A stretch of DNA of 64,000 bases from Mesorhizobium sp. L-8-3. Lineage in GTDB: Bacteria > Pseudomonadota > Alphaproteobacteria > Rhizobiales > Rhizobiaceae. Shown here piece after piece: positions 1-7,790 of this stretch (the first letter of the stretch is position 1; every line of letters begins with the position of its first letter). The stretch spans positions 930,001-994,000 of the forward strand of contig NZ_AP023262.1 of the NCBI RefSeq assembly GCF_016756615.1, in the 5' to 3' direction. A program made the position numbers and the translations under genes. Under the pieces are notes generated by a model. The model had not been told where the DNA came from. It made no database searches and saw nothing but the letters and a program-made list of their open reading frames with translations.

Positions 1-475
1 CCGGTTCGCCGCCAATCTCGTGCCAGAGGACCGTGTTGATCGCGACGCCCGTTCCGGAATCTCTCGGGGGCGATGGCATCTCCGGGCGCTGCGGCGATGA
101 CGATATCGCAGGCAAAGGCGAGGCTCGCGCCCGCGCCGGCCGCAACGCCGTTGACGGCGGCGACGACGGGAAGGCGCGAATTGCGAATGAAGCTGATCCG
201 CGGATTGTAGCTCCCGCAAATTCTCCGACAGGTCAGGCTCGACGCCGTCGACGAAGACGCGCTCCGTCAGGTCCTGCCCGGCACAGAAGGCCCGCCCAGC
301 GCCCGTCAGAAGGACGGCGCGACAGGCGTTGTCGGCCTCCGCCGCCTGCCTGCAACGCGGCGGGCAACTCGCCATGCAGCGCCCTGGTGAAGGCGTTGAG
401 CTTGTCCGGACGGTTCAGCGCGATCGTGCGATAGGCGCCATGACTGGTGACAAGGACGCTCGACTGTCCCGACAT
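1..475 (-). pseudogene. enoyl-CoA hydratase/isomerase family pseudogene (frameshifted)
   Basis: The start at 475 reads MSGQSSVLVTSHGAY and continues into a recognisable crotonase N-terminus (LNRPDKLNAFTRALHGEL). The reading frame is lost near 345. The next crotonase block, with GAGRAFCAGQDLTERV, is in another frame. A second shift near 205 is needed to read the oxyanion-hole region (LPVVAAVNGVAAGAGASLAFACD). After about residue 130 the similarity fades, and the 3' end is unclear at the window edge. At least two frameshifts make a functional enzyme unlikely. It lies 17 bases downstream of tctA in the same direction, so it was probably the last gene of the tct operon. The family type resembles PaaG-like isomerases, but that is a guess. 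Confidence 0.75.
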
Positions 476-492
476 GCGATTGTCTCCCGGCC

Positions 493-2013
493 TCAGCCTG
501 CACCTTCGGCCGGCGTCGCCAGCGCGCGATGGCGTCCGCGCAACCGCGAAATCGCGGTCCAGAGGACAATCGCGGCGATGCAGGCGAGGAAAGCGGCGCT
601 CAGGGGACGCGTGAAGAAGCTGGAGAAGTCGCCGCCGGCGATCACCATGGCGCGGCGGATATTTTCCTCCAGCATCGGCCCGAGGACGAGCCCCAGAAGG
701 AGCGGCGCGACCTGGAAGCGCAGCAGCTTCAGGATGTAACCGAGCAGGCCGAAGGCGATGAGCACATAGAGGTCCACCACCTGGTTGGCGACGCTGTAAA
801 CCCCGATGCAGACCAGCGCGATGATAACAGGAAAGAGGACGCGGTAGGGGATGAGCAGGATGCGCACCCAAAGACCGATCATCGGCACGTTGAGGATGAC
901 GAGCATGATGTTGCCGATCAGGAAGCTCATCACCAGGCTCCAGAAGAGCTCCGGCTGGCCTGCGATGAAGTTCGGTCCGGGAAGGATGTTGTGCACCATC
1001 ATCACGCCGAGCATCAGCGCCATGACCGGATCGCCCGGAATGCCGAGGCTGAGCGTTGGGATGAACGAGGTCTGAACTGCGGAATTGTTTGCCGCTTCCG
1101 GCGAGGCCACGCCCTCGATCGCGCCCCTGCCGAAGCGCGACGGGTCCTTGGCCACGCGCTTTTCGACCGCGTAGGACATGAAGGATGCGGTCACGCCGCC
1201 GGTTCCGGGCAATGCGCCGAAGAAGGAGCCGATCGCCGAGCCGCGCACGATCGGCATGAGCGATTGTTTCCAGTCGGCGCGCGTCGGCGCGAGCGACTTC
1301 AGCGTGATCCTGCCCGGCGCCGGACGTGCCCGATCCTTCGAGCCGGCGGTCGCCATGACTTCGGGCAGACCGAAGAGGCCGACCGCGATCGCGACAAGGG
1401 ACAGGCCGTCATAAAGCGCGGGAACGCCAAAGGTGAAGCGTGCCGTGCCGCTGTTCAGATCGATGCCGACGAGGCCGAGGACGAGGCCGAAGACGACCAT
1501 CGTCAGGGCGCGGAAAGGCGACTCGCTGGCGAGCAGCGCGGCGGCCACGAGGCCGAGGAGCATCAGCGAGAAATATTCCTGCGCGCTGAACCGGATCGCC
1601 AGTTCGGCAAGCGGCTGCGAAAAGGCGGCGAGCAGGATCAGGCCGAAAATGCCGCCGACGAAGGAAGCGATCGCGGTGATGAACAGCGCAACGCCGGCCC
1701 GTCCCTGCCGCGCCATAGGGTAGCCGTCGATGAGGGTGACGGCGCTCGAGGCCTCGCCCGCCAGATTAAGCAGGATCGAGGTGATGCGCCCGCCATAGGC
1801 AGCCCCATAATAAATGCCGGCGAGCAGGATGAGCGCGAAAGCGGGACTGACGTGATAGGTCAGCGGCAGGAGCATAGCGATGGACGCCATCGGCCCCAGC
1901 CCCGGCAGGACGCCGACCAGCGTGCCCAGCGATACGCCGACGAAGCAGTAGAACAGGCCCTGCGTCGAGAATGCGACGCCCATGCCGAGCGCCATGTTCG
2001 AGAAGAGATCCAT
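493..2013 (-). CDS. tctA: tripartite tricarboxylate transporter permease TctA
   Basis: This is the large membrane subunit of a tripartite tricarboxylate transporter (TTT), which imports carboxylates using a periplasmic TctC receptor. The 506-residue product is almost entirely hydrophobic, with about 11-12 membrane segments, which is the normal size for TctA. The family hallmark glycine/proline stretches are visible: GTLVGVLPGLGPMAS near residues 29-43 and YYGAAYGGRITSILLN near 68-83. The ATG at 2013 is chosen because it follows the tctB stop by two bases; an in-frame GTG at 2022 would overlap tctB. tctC is encoded apart, at 11124, on the opposite strand. The substrate cannot be read from the sequence. 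The surrounding acyl-CoA genes suggest an organic acid that is then activated to its CoA ester. Confidence 0.95.
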   Translation of the reverse strand: MDLFSNMALGMGVAFSTQGLFYCFVGVSLGTLVGVLPGLGPMASIAMLLPLTYHVSPAFALILLAGIYYGAAYGGRITSILLNLAGEASSAVTLIDGYPMARQGRAGVALFITAIASFVGGIFGLILLAAFSQPLAELAIRFSAQEYFSLMLLGLVAAALLASESPFRALTMVVFGLVLGLVGIDLNSGTARFTFGVPALYDGLSLVAIAVGLFGLPEVMATAGSKDRARPAPGRITLKSLAPTRADWKQSLMPIVRGSAIGSFFGALPGTGGVTASFMSYAVEKRVAKDPSRFGRGAIEGVASPEAANNSAVQTSFIPTLSLGIPGDPVMALMLGVMMVHNILPGPNFIAGQPELFWSLVMSFLIGNIMLVILNVPMIGLWVRILLIPYRVLFPVIIALVCIGVYSVANQVVDLYVLIAFGLLGYILKLLRFQVAPLLLGLVLGPMLEENIRRAMVIAGGDFSSFFTRPLSAAFLACIAAIVLWTAISRLRGRHRALATPAEGAG

Positions 2014-2015
2014 CA

Positions 2016-2468
2016 CTACCACCGGATCGCGGGAATCTGGACGCCGAGGCCGTAGACGAAAGCGGCGAGCGAGAAGGCCGTCACCAGGACCGCAAGCATT
2101 GCGGCGAGGAGCAGCGACGGCGACCGGTCGGCGAGCGATGCCAGGAAGACGGCAACGAAGGTTGCCGGCCCGAGCCCGAAAGGCCCGACCAGCGCGGCAA
2201 AGGCCGCGATGCTGCCGAGGACCAGCAGAAGCTGGCGCGGATGGATGTAATCGTGGTCTTCCTCGACGGGCGTGCGACCTTCGACGACGACGATGCCGAG
2301 ACCGAGAAGCGCGAGGACCACGCCGGCGATGGTCGGGAAGTAGCCGGGTCCCATGTCGCGGGCGGTGCCCAGTGGATACTCCCAGGCGAAATAGACGGTC
2401 AACAGGCCGACGAGGCTCGTGGCGCCACCGGCCACGATGTCGGTCATGCTGCGATCAAACACTCGCAT
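2016..2468 (-). CDS. tctB: tripartite tricarboxylate transporter small membrane subunit TctB
   Basis: This is the 150-residue small membrane subunit of the TTT transporter, with four predicted membrane helices (residues about 9-27, 40-57, 75-110 as two helices, and 120-145). The motif RDMGPGYFPTIAG before the second helix is typical of TctB. The ATG at 2468 is preceded by a strong GGAGG ribosome site; longer in-frame extensions lack one. It is translationally linked to tctA. A TetR-type palindrome lies about 150 bases upstream, so tctBA probably has its own regulated promoter inside the larger leftward gene cluster. Confidence 0.92.
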   Translation of the reverse strand: MRVFDRSMTDIVAGGATSLVGLLTVYFAWEYPLGTARDMGPGYFPTIAGVVLALLGLGIVVVEGRTPVEEDHDYIHPRQLLLVLGSIAAFAALVGPFGLGPATFVAVFLASLADRSPSLLLAAMLAVLVTAFSLAAFVYGLGVQIPAIRW

Positions 2469-2614
2469 TCGAACTTCCTCCCGAGAAGTTGTATCGACCG
2501 GCGCTGCAATCCTCCCGCAGCGGCAGGTCCTGAAACCGGACCCGCACTGGACGGGCGGCCGTAGACGGCCTGGCAATGCCGGGCCGGGGCGTCGAGGGAC
2601 AGATACCCCATGAC

Positions 2615-2628
2615 TGACCGGTCGGTCA
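2615..2628. promoter_or_regulatory. TetR-type operator upstream of tctBA
   Basis: The sequence TGACCGGTCGGTCA is a near-perfect 14-base palindrome. It matches the sites at 10718, 10795, 11062 and 12834. It overlaps the stop codon of the CMD gene and lies 147 bases before tctB. It is inferred to be bound by the TetR protein encoded at 12162-12764. Confidence 0.65.
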
Positions 2629-3411
2629 ACACGATCGGGCTTTCCTGTCCAAGGCGGCGCACGCCTCGCGCATGGCCGGGAAACCGACCGCGCAGGCATG
2701 GACCGCGATATGGGCGGTCAGTTGCAGCACCTGCTCGATCTCGGCTTGCGTCGCGTCCAGCGCCAGCGCCTGCCGGATCGCGGCGCGCAGGCTTTCCCGG
2801 TCCAGCGCGACGAAACAGGCCGCGAGCGCGATACGGATGAGCACCTGATCCCGAGGCGAGAGCCCCTCGCCGTCGTCGCGGACCGCCATCATGTCGAGCA
2901 TCAGTGCGAAGAAGGCGGCATCGCGGCGCAACAGATAGTCGCAATGTCCGGGCCAGTCGCCACGGATCGCGATGTAGCGGCCTCGAAGCTCCGCCTGTTC
3001 CAGCGACAGCGGCCCGGCACTCGATGCCGCGCCGCGGCGGCCGAGTTCCCCGGACAGGATGTCCATCCCCGCAAGGCAGCCGTCGAGCCCCCGCGCGGTC
3101 GCAAGCTTGAGGACGTCGCAGATGTCGCGCCGGCTGGCGCCGGCTTCCAGCGCGAGGCGGATGTGGAGGGCGGCGCCCGGCGCGAACATGTGCGCGGCCG
3201 AGCAGTCGAGCGCGACATAGACGAGTTCGACCATCCGGCGCGAAAGCGGACCATGCGCAGCGGGATAGCCGGCATAGCGGCCATAGGCCTCGAGGAAAGC
3301 GGGGTCGATGACGAGAAGATCATGCGTCCATGGCCGCCAGTAGCCGCGCGCGGCGATGAAGGCCTCCTTGCGGCGCAACTGGTCGGGTGTCAGGCCATCA
3401 TCATCGGACAT
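2626..3411 (-). CDS. carboxymuconolactone decarboxylase (CMD/AhpD-like) family protein, two CMD repeats
   Basis: This 261-residue all-helical protein has two tandem CMD-like units. The first covers about residues 50-120 (ELVYVALDCSAAHMFAPG ... HIRLALEAGAS). The second covers about 185-250 (QVLIRIALAACFVALDRES ... AVHACAVGF). Neither unit shows a clear CxxC redox pair, so AhpD-type peroxidase activity is not supported. Double-CMD proteins of this kind are common beside acyl-CoA dehydrogenase and TTT genes, but their reaction is unknown. The ATG at 3411 overlaps the end of the SDR fusion gene by 11 bases, so it is the last gene of the operon that starts at 10688. Confidence is high for the family and low for the function. 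Confidence 0.8.
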   Translation of the reverse strand: MSDDDGLTPDQLRRKEAFIAARGYWRPWTHDLLVIDPAFLEAYGRYAGYPAAHGPLSRRMVELVYVALDCSAAHMFAPGAALHIRLALEAGASRRDICDVLKLATARGLDGCLAGMDILSGELGRRGAASSAGPLSLEQAELRGRYIAIRGDWPGHCDYLLRRDAAFFALMLDMMAVRDDGEGLSPRDQVLIRIALAACFVALDRESLRAAIRQALALDATQAEIEQVLQLTAHIAVHACAVGFPAMREACAALDRKARSC

Positions 3412-4753
3412 CGACCTCACCTCCGACTTCGACGACGCTGCCAGTGCAATAGGAGGCCTGCGGGCCGGCGAGGAAATGCAGCGTCTGGCATGCCCCCTCG
3501 CCCGGCGCGCCGGCGACGGCATTGGCGCGCACGCCCTTCGCCGCCCATTCGCAGGCGAGCGTCTTGACGAGCATGCCCGCCGCATCGCGATAGGCGGCCG
3601 CCTCGGCGGCGCCCGCCAGGGTCGCACCGTCGATGAAGGACACGAACGCACCGTAGCGCTGCCCGCAAAGCACATGTCCCGCCGCGCGCGCGACCTCGAA
3701 ACGCCTCGTCAGCGCCGGCAGCAGGCCTGCCTCGCCGGCAGGCGCACCGGACGCATCGACGATGGCGGCAATCCCGCCATGCCTGCGAAGCTGTTCGTCG
3801 AGAGCCGATCGCAAGACGAGGCCGTCGGTGGCGACGTCGGAGGGAAGCCAGACGACACGCGCATCGTCATTCCAGAACGTGCCGGCGCAGGTCTCGCCGA
3901 AGCCGTCGCCGATGACGATCGTCGTCGCCGCCTCGGCCGGCGCGACCGCCGCAACCTCGACGGCTGCCGGAGGACGACTGCCGCCGAAGGCCTGCGATCC
4001 GCCGTCGGCGGCAAGGATTGCGCCGCTGACACGTGACGCAGCCGGCCCGGCGAGGAAAGCGATGACCTCGGCGATTTCCTCCGGCCGGCCGATGCGTCCG
4101 AGCGGGATTTTGGCAGCCGCTTCGGCCGGGTCGAGCCGTCCGGCCGCAATGAGGGCACCGACGAGATCGGTGTGGACGAAGCCCGGCGCGACGGCATTGA
4201 CCCTGACACCATGCGCCCGCGCCTCGTCGGCCAGGGCACGCGTCAGGCCGAGGACGCCGGCCTTCGACGTGCTGTAGCTGCCGCGCAGAGGCAGGGCGCG
4301 AAAGGCCGCGCCGGACGCGACGTTCACGATGGCGCCCCCCTCGCCTGCGCCCTCCTCACCTGCCATGTGCGCGAGCGCCATCCGCCCCGCCATGGCCGCG
4401 CCGGAGAGATTGACCGACAAAACGGCCTCGAAAGATGACCGGTCGTGGTCGAGCAGCGGCAGTCCGCGCTGGTCCGTCCGCCCGGCATTGTTGACGAGCA
4501 CGTCGATGCGGCCGAACGCTTCGCGGCAGGCGGCGAACATCGCCGCGAGGCTGCTTTTGCTGGCGACGTCGACGGCGACGGCGATATGGCGGGGGCCGAG
4601 TTCCGCCGCCGCCTCGGCCGCGCGATCCCCGTCGAGATCGGCAAGCACGACATGCGCGCCGCATGCCGCCAGGAGACGGGCGGTCGCCCGGCCGATGCCC
4701 GCCGCAGCGCCCGTCACGATGACCGCCTTGCCCGACATCCGCGCCCGCGACAT
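3401..4753 (-). CDS. SDR family oxidoreductase fused to a degenerate second SDR domain
   Basis: This is a 450-residue two-domain protein; single SDRs are about 250. Domain 1 (1-267) is a complete classical SDR. It has TGAAAGIG at 14-21, NNAG at 88-91, Asn115, and the catalytic Ser147, Tyr160 and Lys164. Its end, AADGGSQAFGG, is the usual SDR C-terminus. Domain 2 (about 280-450) still shows the SDR ending (ANAVAG, then SYCTGSVVEVGG). Its cofactor loop reads VIGDGFGE instead of TGxxxGIG, and the YxxxK position reads YRDAA, so the lysine is gone. Domain 2 is therefore unlikely to be catalytic. The start at 4753 leaves 8 bases after the preceding SDR gene; ATG 4738 is an alternative. The likely role is oxidation of a hydroxyacyl-CoA or alcohol intermediate. 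Confidence 0.85.
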   Translation of the reverse strand: MSRARMSGKAVIVTGAAAGIGRATARLLAACGAHVVLADLDGDRAAEAAAELGPRHIAVAVDVASKSSLAAMFAACREAFGRIDVLVNNAGRTDQRGLPLLDHDRSSFEAVLSVNLSGAAMAGRMALAHMAGEEGAGEGGAIVNVASGAAFRALPLRGSYSTSKAGVLGLTRALADEARAHGVRVNAVAPGFVHTDLVGALIAAGRLDPAEAAAKIPLGRIGRPEEIAEVIAFLAGPAASRVSGAILAADGGSQAFGGSRPPAAVEVAAVAPAEAATTIVIGDGFGETCAGTFWNDDARVVWLPSDVATDGLVLRSALDEQLRRHGGIAAIVDASGAPAGEAGLLPALTRRFEVARAAGHVLCGQRYGAFVSFIDGATLAGAAEAAAYRDAAGMLVKTLACEWAAKGVRANAVAGAPGEGACQTLHFLAGPQASYCTGSVVEVGGEVDVR

Positions 4754-4761
4754 CACGGCCC

Positions 4762-5517
4762 TCAAAGGTTGGAGAAGGTCACGCCGCCATCGACGGCGAG
4801 CGTCTGGCCGGTGATGAAATCGCTTTCGTCGCTGGCGAGGTAGCAGATGGCGCGCGCGATGTCGTCGACCGTGCCGAGCCGGCCGAGCGGCGTCGCGGCG
4901 ATGCGCTTTGCGTCGCGCTCGGCCGAGCGATGCCTGGCGGTGCCTTCGGTCGGGATGGCCGAGGGGGCGACGGCGTTGACCCGGATGCGCTGCGCGCCGA
5001 GTTCGGCGGCGGCGGCCCGCGTGATGCCCATTACGCCGGACTTGATGCCGCTGTAGACGACGGAATTTGCCGCCGAGCGCAGACCGGCCGTGGAGGCGAC
5101 GTTGACGATCGAGCCGCCCTTGCCGTCCATCGCCTCGACAGCCGCCTGGATGCCCCAGATCACGCTCTTGAAGCCGATGTCTAGCATCCGGTCGACCGTC
5201 TCCGGCGCGATGTCGGCGACGGCCTGATACCGGACCCATGCGGCATTGTTGACGAGGATGTCGAAACGTCCGCCGGTCTCGCGCGTGCGGGCGACGGCCT
5301 CGCGCATGCCCTCGCGCGTCGCGACATTGACGGCGACCGGGACGGCGCGCCCGCCGAGCCCCTTGATATCCGCGACGCAGTCGGCGACGAATTCTTCCTT
5401 GAGGTCGTTGATCGCGACGATCGCGCCGCGCGCGGCCATCAGTCTGGCGCTCGCGCGGCCGATCCCGTGACCGGCGCCGGTGACGAGCGCGACCTTTCCT
5501 TGCAGCGAGCGGGTCAT
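4762..5517 (-). CDS. SDR family oxidoreductase
   Basis: This is a classical short-chain dehydrogenase/reductase of 251 residues, the normal length. It has the NAD(P) loop TGAGHGIG at 13-20, NNAA at 90-93, and catalytic Ser142, Tyr155 and Lys159. Asp38 after the second strand favours NAD(H). The position of the usual active-site Asn (in the DVNLK motif) reads DIGFK, so the fourth tetrad residue appears to be Gly115. The C-terminal FITGQTLAVDGGVTF is typical. It sits 12 bases after the smaller acyl-CoA dehydrogenase in the same operon. A 3-hydroxyacyl-CoA or cyclic alcohol substrate would fit, but this is inference. Confidence 0.9.
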   Translation of the reverse strand: MTRSLQGKVALVTGAGHGIGRASARLMAARGAIVAINDLKEEFVADCVADIKGLGGRAVPVAVNVATREGMREAVARTRETGGRFDILVNNAAWVRYQAVADIAPETVDRMLDIGFKSVIWGIQAAVEAMDGKGGSIVNVASTAGLRSAANSVVYSGIKSGVMGITRAAAAELGAQRIRVNAVAPSAIPTEGTARHRSAERDAKRIAATPLGRLGTVDDIARAICYLASDESDFITGQTLAVDGGVTFSNL

Positions 5518-5529
5518 CTTGTCTCCTCC

Positions 5530-6561
5530 TCAGGCAGCTTCGAGAGCCGGCGCGATGCCTGCAACGTAAGCCTCGGCCAGCCGATCGAGATTTCCGGCCG
5601 CATCGCCCTGCGCTTCAAGGCTGCGGATATGGCGCAGGTAAAAATGCAGCGGCACCTCCCAGGTGAAGCCCATTCCCCCATGGACCTGGATCGCGCCCTC
5701 GGCGACCGCGACGCCGCCCGTCACGGCGGCCAGGAACGCGATGCGGGCGGCATGCGGCGAACCCTGTCCGGCAGCGGCATGGCCAAGCGCGACCCGGGCG
5801 CTTTCCAGCGCGAGCTTCTGGCGGGCAAGACCGTGGCGGATCGCCTGGTTACCGATCAGCACCTTGCCGAACTGCTTGCGGTCGGTCGCATGCCGCGTGG
5901 CCGCGGCGAGGCAGAACTCCGCCGAGCCGACGGTAGCGGCCGCCTGCAGCAGGAGCGCGTCGCGCTCGATGCGGTCCATCGTTTCAGCAGACACCAGATC
6001 GGCCTGCCCGATTTCGACCTTGTCCAGCACGATCGTGAATTCGGGATGGACGACGTCGAGCGAATTCCGGTGGGCCCTCACGCTGGCGCCGGCGACGCGA
6101 AGATCGACAAGGACGCCGCATCCGTCGTCTGTCCTCAGAAGAGCGAAGTCGGCTCCGTCGGCAAAGGGCGCGCTGCCGACGCTGCCTGACAAGGAGATAC
6201 GGTCCCCGGCCGGCGACCGCGCGACGCGGCCTTTCCACGCGACGGTGGCGACCGCCCCGCCCGCAGCTACGCGTGCCGCCGGCTCAAGGGCTTCGGCGAG
6301 GCTGCTGGCGACGAGCAGCGTCTCGATCATGGGGAAGCGCAAAAGCGCGCGGCCGCCGGCCTCAGCGACCGGAAGCGCGAAGCCGATTGGAAGTCCCATG
6401 CCGCCGGCCGCCTCCGGCACGCAGATGGAGAGGAGCCCATCGGCCGCGAGAAGCGCCGCCTGCCTGGCAAGCGACTTGCCCTCGCAGGCCGCCACCGCGC
6501 GGCGCGCGGTATCCTCGAAATCCGCAGGCGTCATTCCGTTGAATTGAAGGGCCATGGTCAT
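5530..6561 (-). CDS. acyl-CoA dehydrogenase family protein, short partner subunit
   Basis: This 343-residue acyl-CoA dehydrogenase-like protein is shorter than the usual 380-400. The C-terminal helical domain is clear: ATDRKQFGKVLIGNQ around 235-250, and VHGGMGFTWEVPLHFYLRH near 295-313. The middle domain lacks the flavin-contacting (L)TEPGSGSD motif, and no Glu stands where medium-chain enzymes carry theirs. The start overlaps the stop of the larger dehydrogenase by ATGA. This pairing of a full and a reduced subunit is known from heteromeric FadE-type enzymes for cyclic or branched acyl-CoA (for example in steroid side-chain degradation). By analogy, the two products probably form one alpha2beta2 enzyme. 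ATG 6555 is an alternative start. Confidence 0.85.
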   Translation of the reverse strand: MTMALQFNGMTPADFEDTARRAVAACEGKSLARQAALLAADGLLSICVPEAAGGMGLPIGFALPVAEAGGRALLRFPMIETLLVASSLAEALEPAARVAAGGAVATVAWKGRVARSPAGDRISLSGSVGSAPFADGADFALLRTDDGCGVLVDLRVAGASVRAHRNSLDVVHPEFTIVLDKVEIGQADLVSAETMDRIERDALLLQAAATVGSAEFCLAAATRHATDRKQFGKVLIGNQAIRHGLARQKLALESARVALGHAAAGQGSPHAARIAFLAAVTGGVAVAEGAIQVHGGMGFTWEVPLHFYLRHIRSLEAQGDAAGNLDRLAEAYVAGIAPALEAA

Positions 6562-7790
6562 TTCACCCGGGGCAGTTCGAGAATGCGGTCGGCGATGATG
6601 CCGAGCTGGATTTCGGTCGTTCCGGCGTAGATCGTCTCGGCCCGGCCAGCGAGATAGACGCCGTTGAAGCGCGTGATCGCGTTCTCGACGGCCGGTCCCG
6701 CATCGACGGACGCCTGCACCAGGAGTTCGCGGGCGAGGACGGAGAAGCGCTGATGCGCCTCGCTCCAGTAGAGCTTGTAGAGCGAGCCGCGCGCGCCGAT
6801 CGGCTCGCCACGGCAGATCGCGGCGACGACGCTTTCGACATAGGCCTTGAGGACTTCGATGTCGGCGACGGTCGCGGCGATCCGTCGGCGGTAATGGCTC
6901 CCGGCCAGAAGGTCCGACAGCACCGGATCGGCGCGACAGACGGCGATCAGATGGTTGAGCTCGTTCTCGAAGCGCCAGGAACGGTGCATGCGGTTGGTCG
7001 CGCGCTCGATCGAGAGGACACGGACGGCAGCCGCCCAGCCCTCGTCCGGCACGCCGAGCGCATCGACCTGCGGCACGCGCACGTCATCGAAGAAAACCTC
7101 GCAGAAGCTCTCCTTGTCGTCGATCGATCTGATCCTGTTCACCCGGATGCCCGGCGACTTCATGTCGACCGCAAACAGCGCGAGGCCGCGATGGCGATCC
7201 TCTACCGTGCCGGTGCGCGCCAGAAGCAGGCAGCGCTGCGAGCGATAGGCGCCGCTCGTCCAAATCTTCTGGCCGTTGATGACCCATTCGTCGCCTTCGC
7301 GCACGGCCCTGGTGCGCAGGCCCGCGAGGTCGGAACCGGCCCCCGGCTCCGAAAACCCCTGGCACCACGTGTCGCGCATTTCCAGGATCGCGGGCAGGAA
7401 GCGCAGCTTCTGCTCCTCCGTCGCGACCGCCTGGATGATCGGCCCCGCCAGCTCCTTGCCGATCGAGTTCACGCTTTCGGGCATGGCGACGGCGCCGATT
7501 TCCTGGCTGACCACCAGATGCTCGCGAAGCGTCAGCCCCTGCCCGCCATAGGCCCTGGGCCATGCCACACCGGCAAGGCCGGCCTTGTGCATTGCCGCCT
7601 CGAACGCCTGCTGCTCCTTGAGCGTCGGCGCGCGATAGGCGGTGGAATCGTTGCGGAAATGCGCCGGCAAGTTGGCCTTGAGCCACGAACGGATCGAATG
7701 ACGGTAGTCGTCCTCCCGGGGAGGACAGCAGTCGTCCTCCCGGGAAGAGGGGGAGAGTGGCGGCACGGCAAGGCCGGCAAGCGCGTTCAT
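6558..7790 (-). CDS. acyl-CoA dehydrogenase family protein, large partner subunit
   Basis: This 410-residue protein has the full acyl-CoA dehydrogenase fold. The FAD-binding motif GFSEPGAGSDLAGLRT is near residue 140. GQKIWTSGAYRSQRCLLLART is near 170, and the C-terminal IYAGTTEIQLGIIADRILELPR is present. The medium-chain-type catalytic Glu (YEGT) is Ala here (YAGT), so the base must lie elsewhere or in the partner subunit. The N-terminus carries an extra acidic segment with the repeat REDDxxxx twice (residues about 16-31), encoded by a 15-base direct repeat at 7706 and 7730. The start overlaps the ligase gene stop and its own stop overlaps the short subunit start, so the three genes are translationally coupled. 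Confidence 0.9.
   Translation of the reverse strand: MNALAGLAVPPLSPSSREDDCCPPREDDYRHSIRSWLKANLPAHFRNDSTAYRAPTLKEQQAFEAAMHKAGLAGVAWPRAYGGQGLTLREHLVVSQEIGAVAMPESVNSIGKELAGPIIQAVATEEQKLRFLPAILEMRDTWCQGFSEPGAGSDLAGLRTRAVREGDEWVINGQKIWTSGAYRSQRCLLLARTGTVEDRHRGLALFAVDMKSPGIRVNRIRSIDDKESFCEVFFDDVRVPQVDALGVPDEGWAAAVRVLSIERATNRMHRSWRFENELNHLIAVCRADPVLSDLLAGSHYRRRIAATVADIEVLKAYVESVVAAICRGEPIGARGSLYKLYWSEAHQRFSVLARELLVQASVDAGPAVENAITRFNGVYLAGRAETIYAGTTEIQLGIIADRILELPRVK
7706..7744. repeat. tandem 15-base direct repeat with internal palindrome
   Basis: The sequence agtcgtcctcccggg occurs at 7706-7720 and 7730-7744, 24 bases (8 codons) apart. The first copy continues into gaggac and so forms a near-perfect palindrome. 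It encodes the duplicated REDD motif near the start of the large acyl-CoA dehydrogenase, before the conserved N-terminal helix. It looks like a small in-frame duplication. Confidence 0.75.

Noticed and set aside
529..2055. Long plus-strand open frame opposite tctA
   Set aside because: Its product is rich in Arg, Asp and Glu with no fold, as expected for the antisense of a hydrophobic gene in GC-rich DNA. TctA on the other strand has clear family motifs.
7706..7744. Short direct repeats considered as a CRISPR or attachment site
   Set aside because: There are only two copies, inside a coding frame, with no spacers or cas genes and no integrase nearby.
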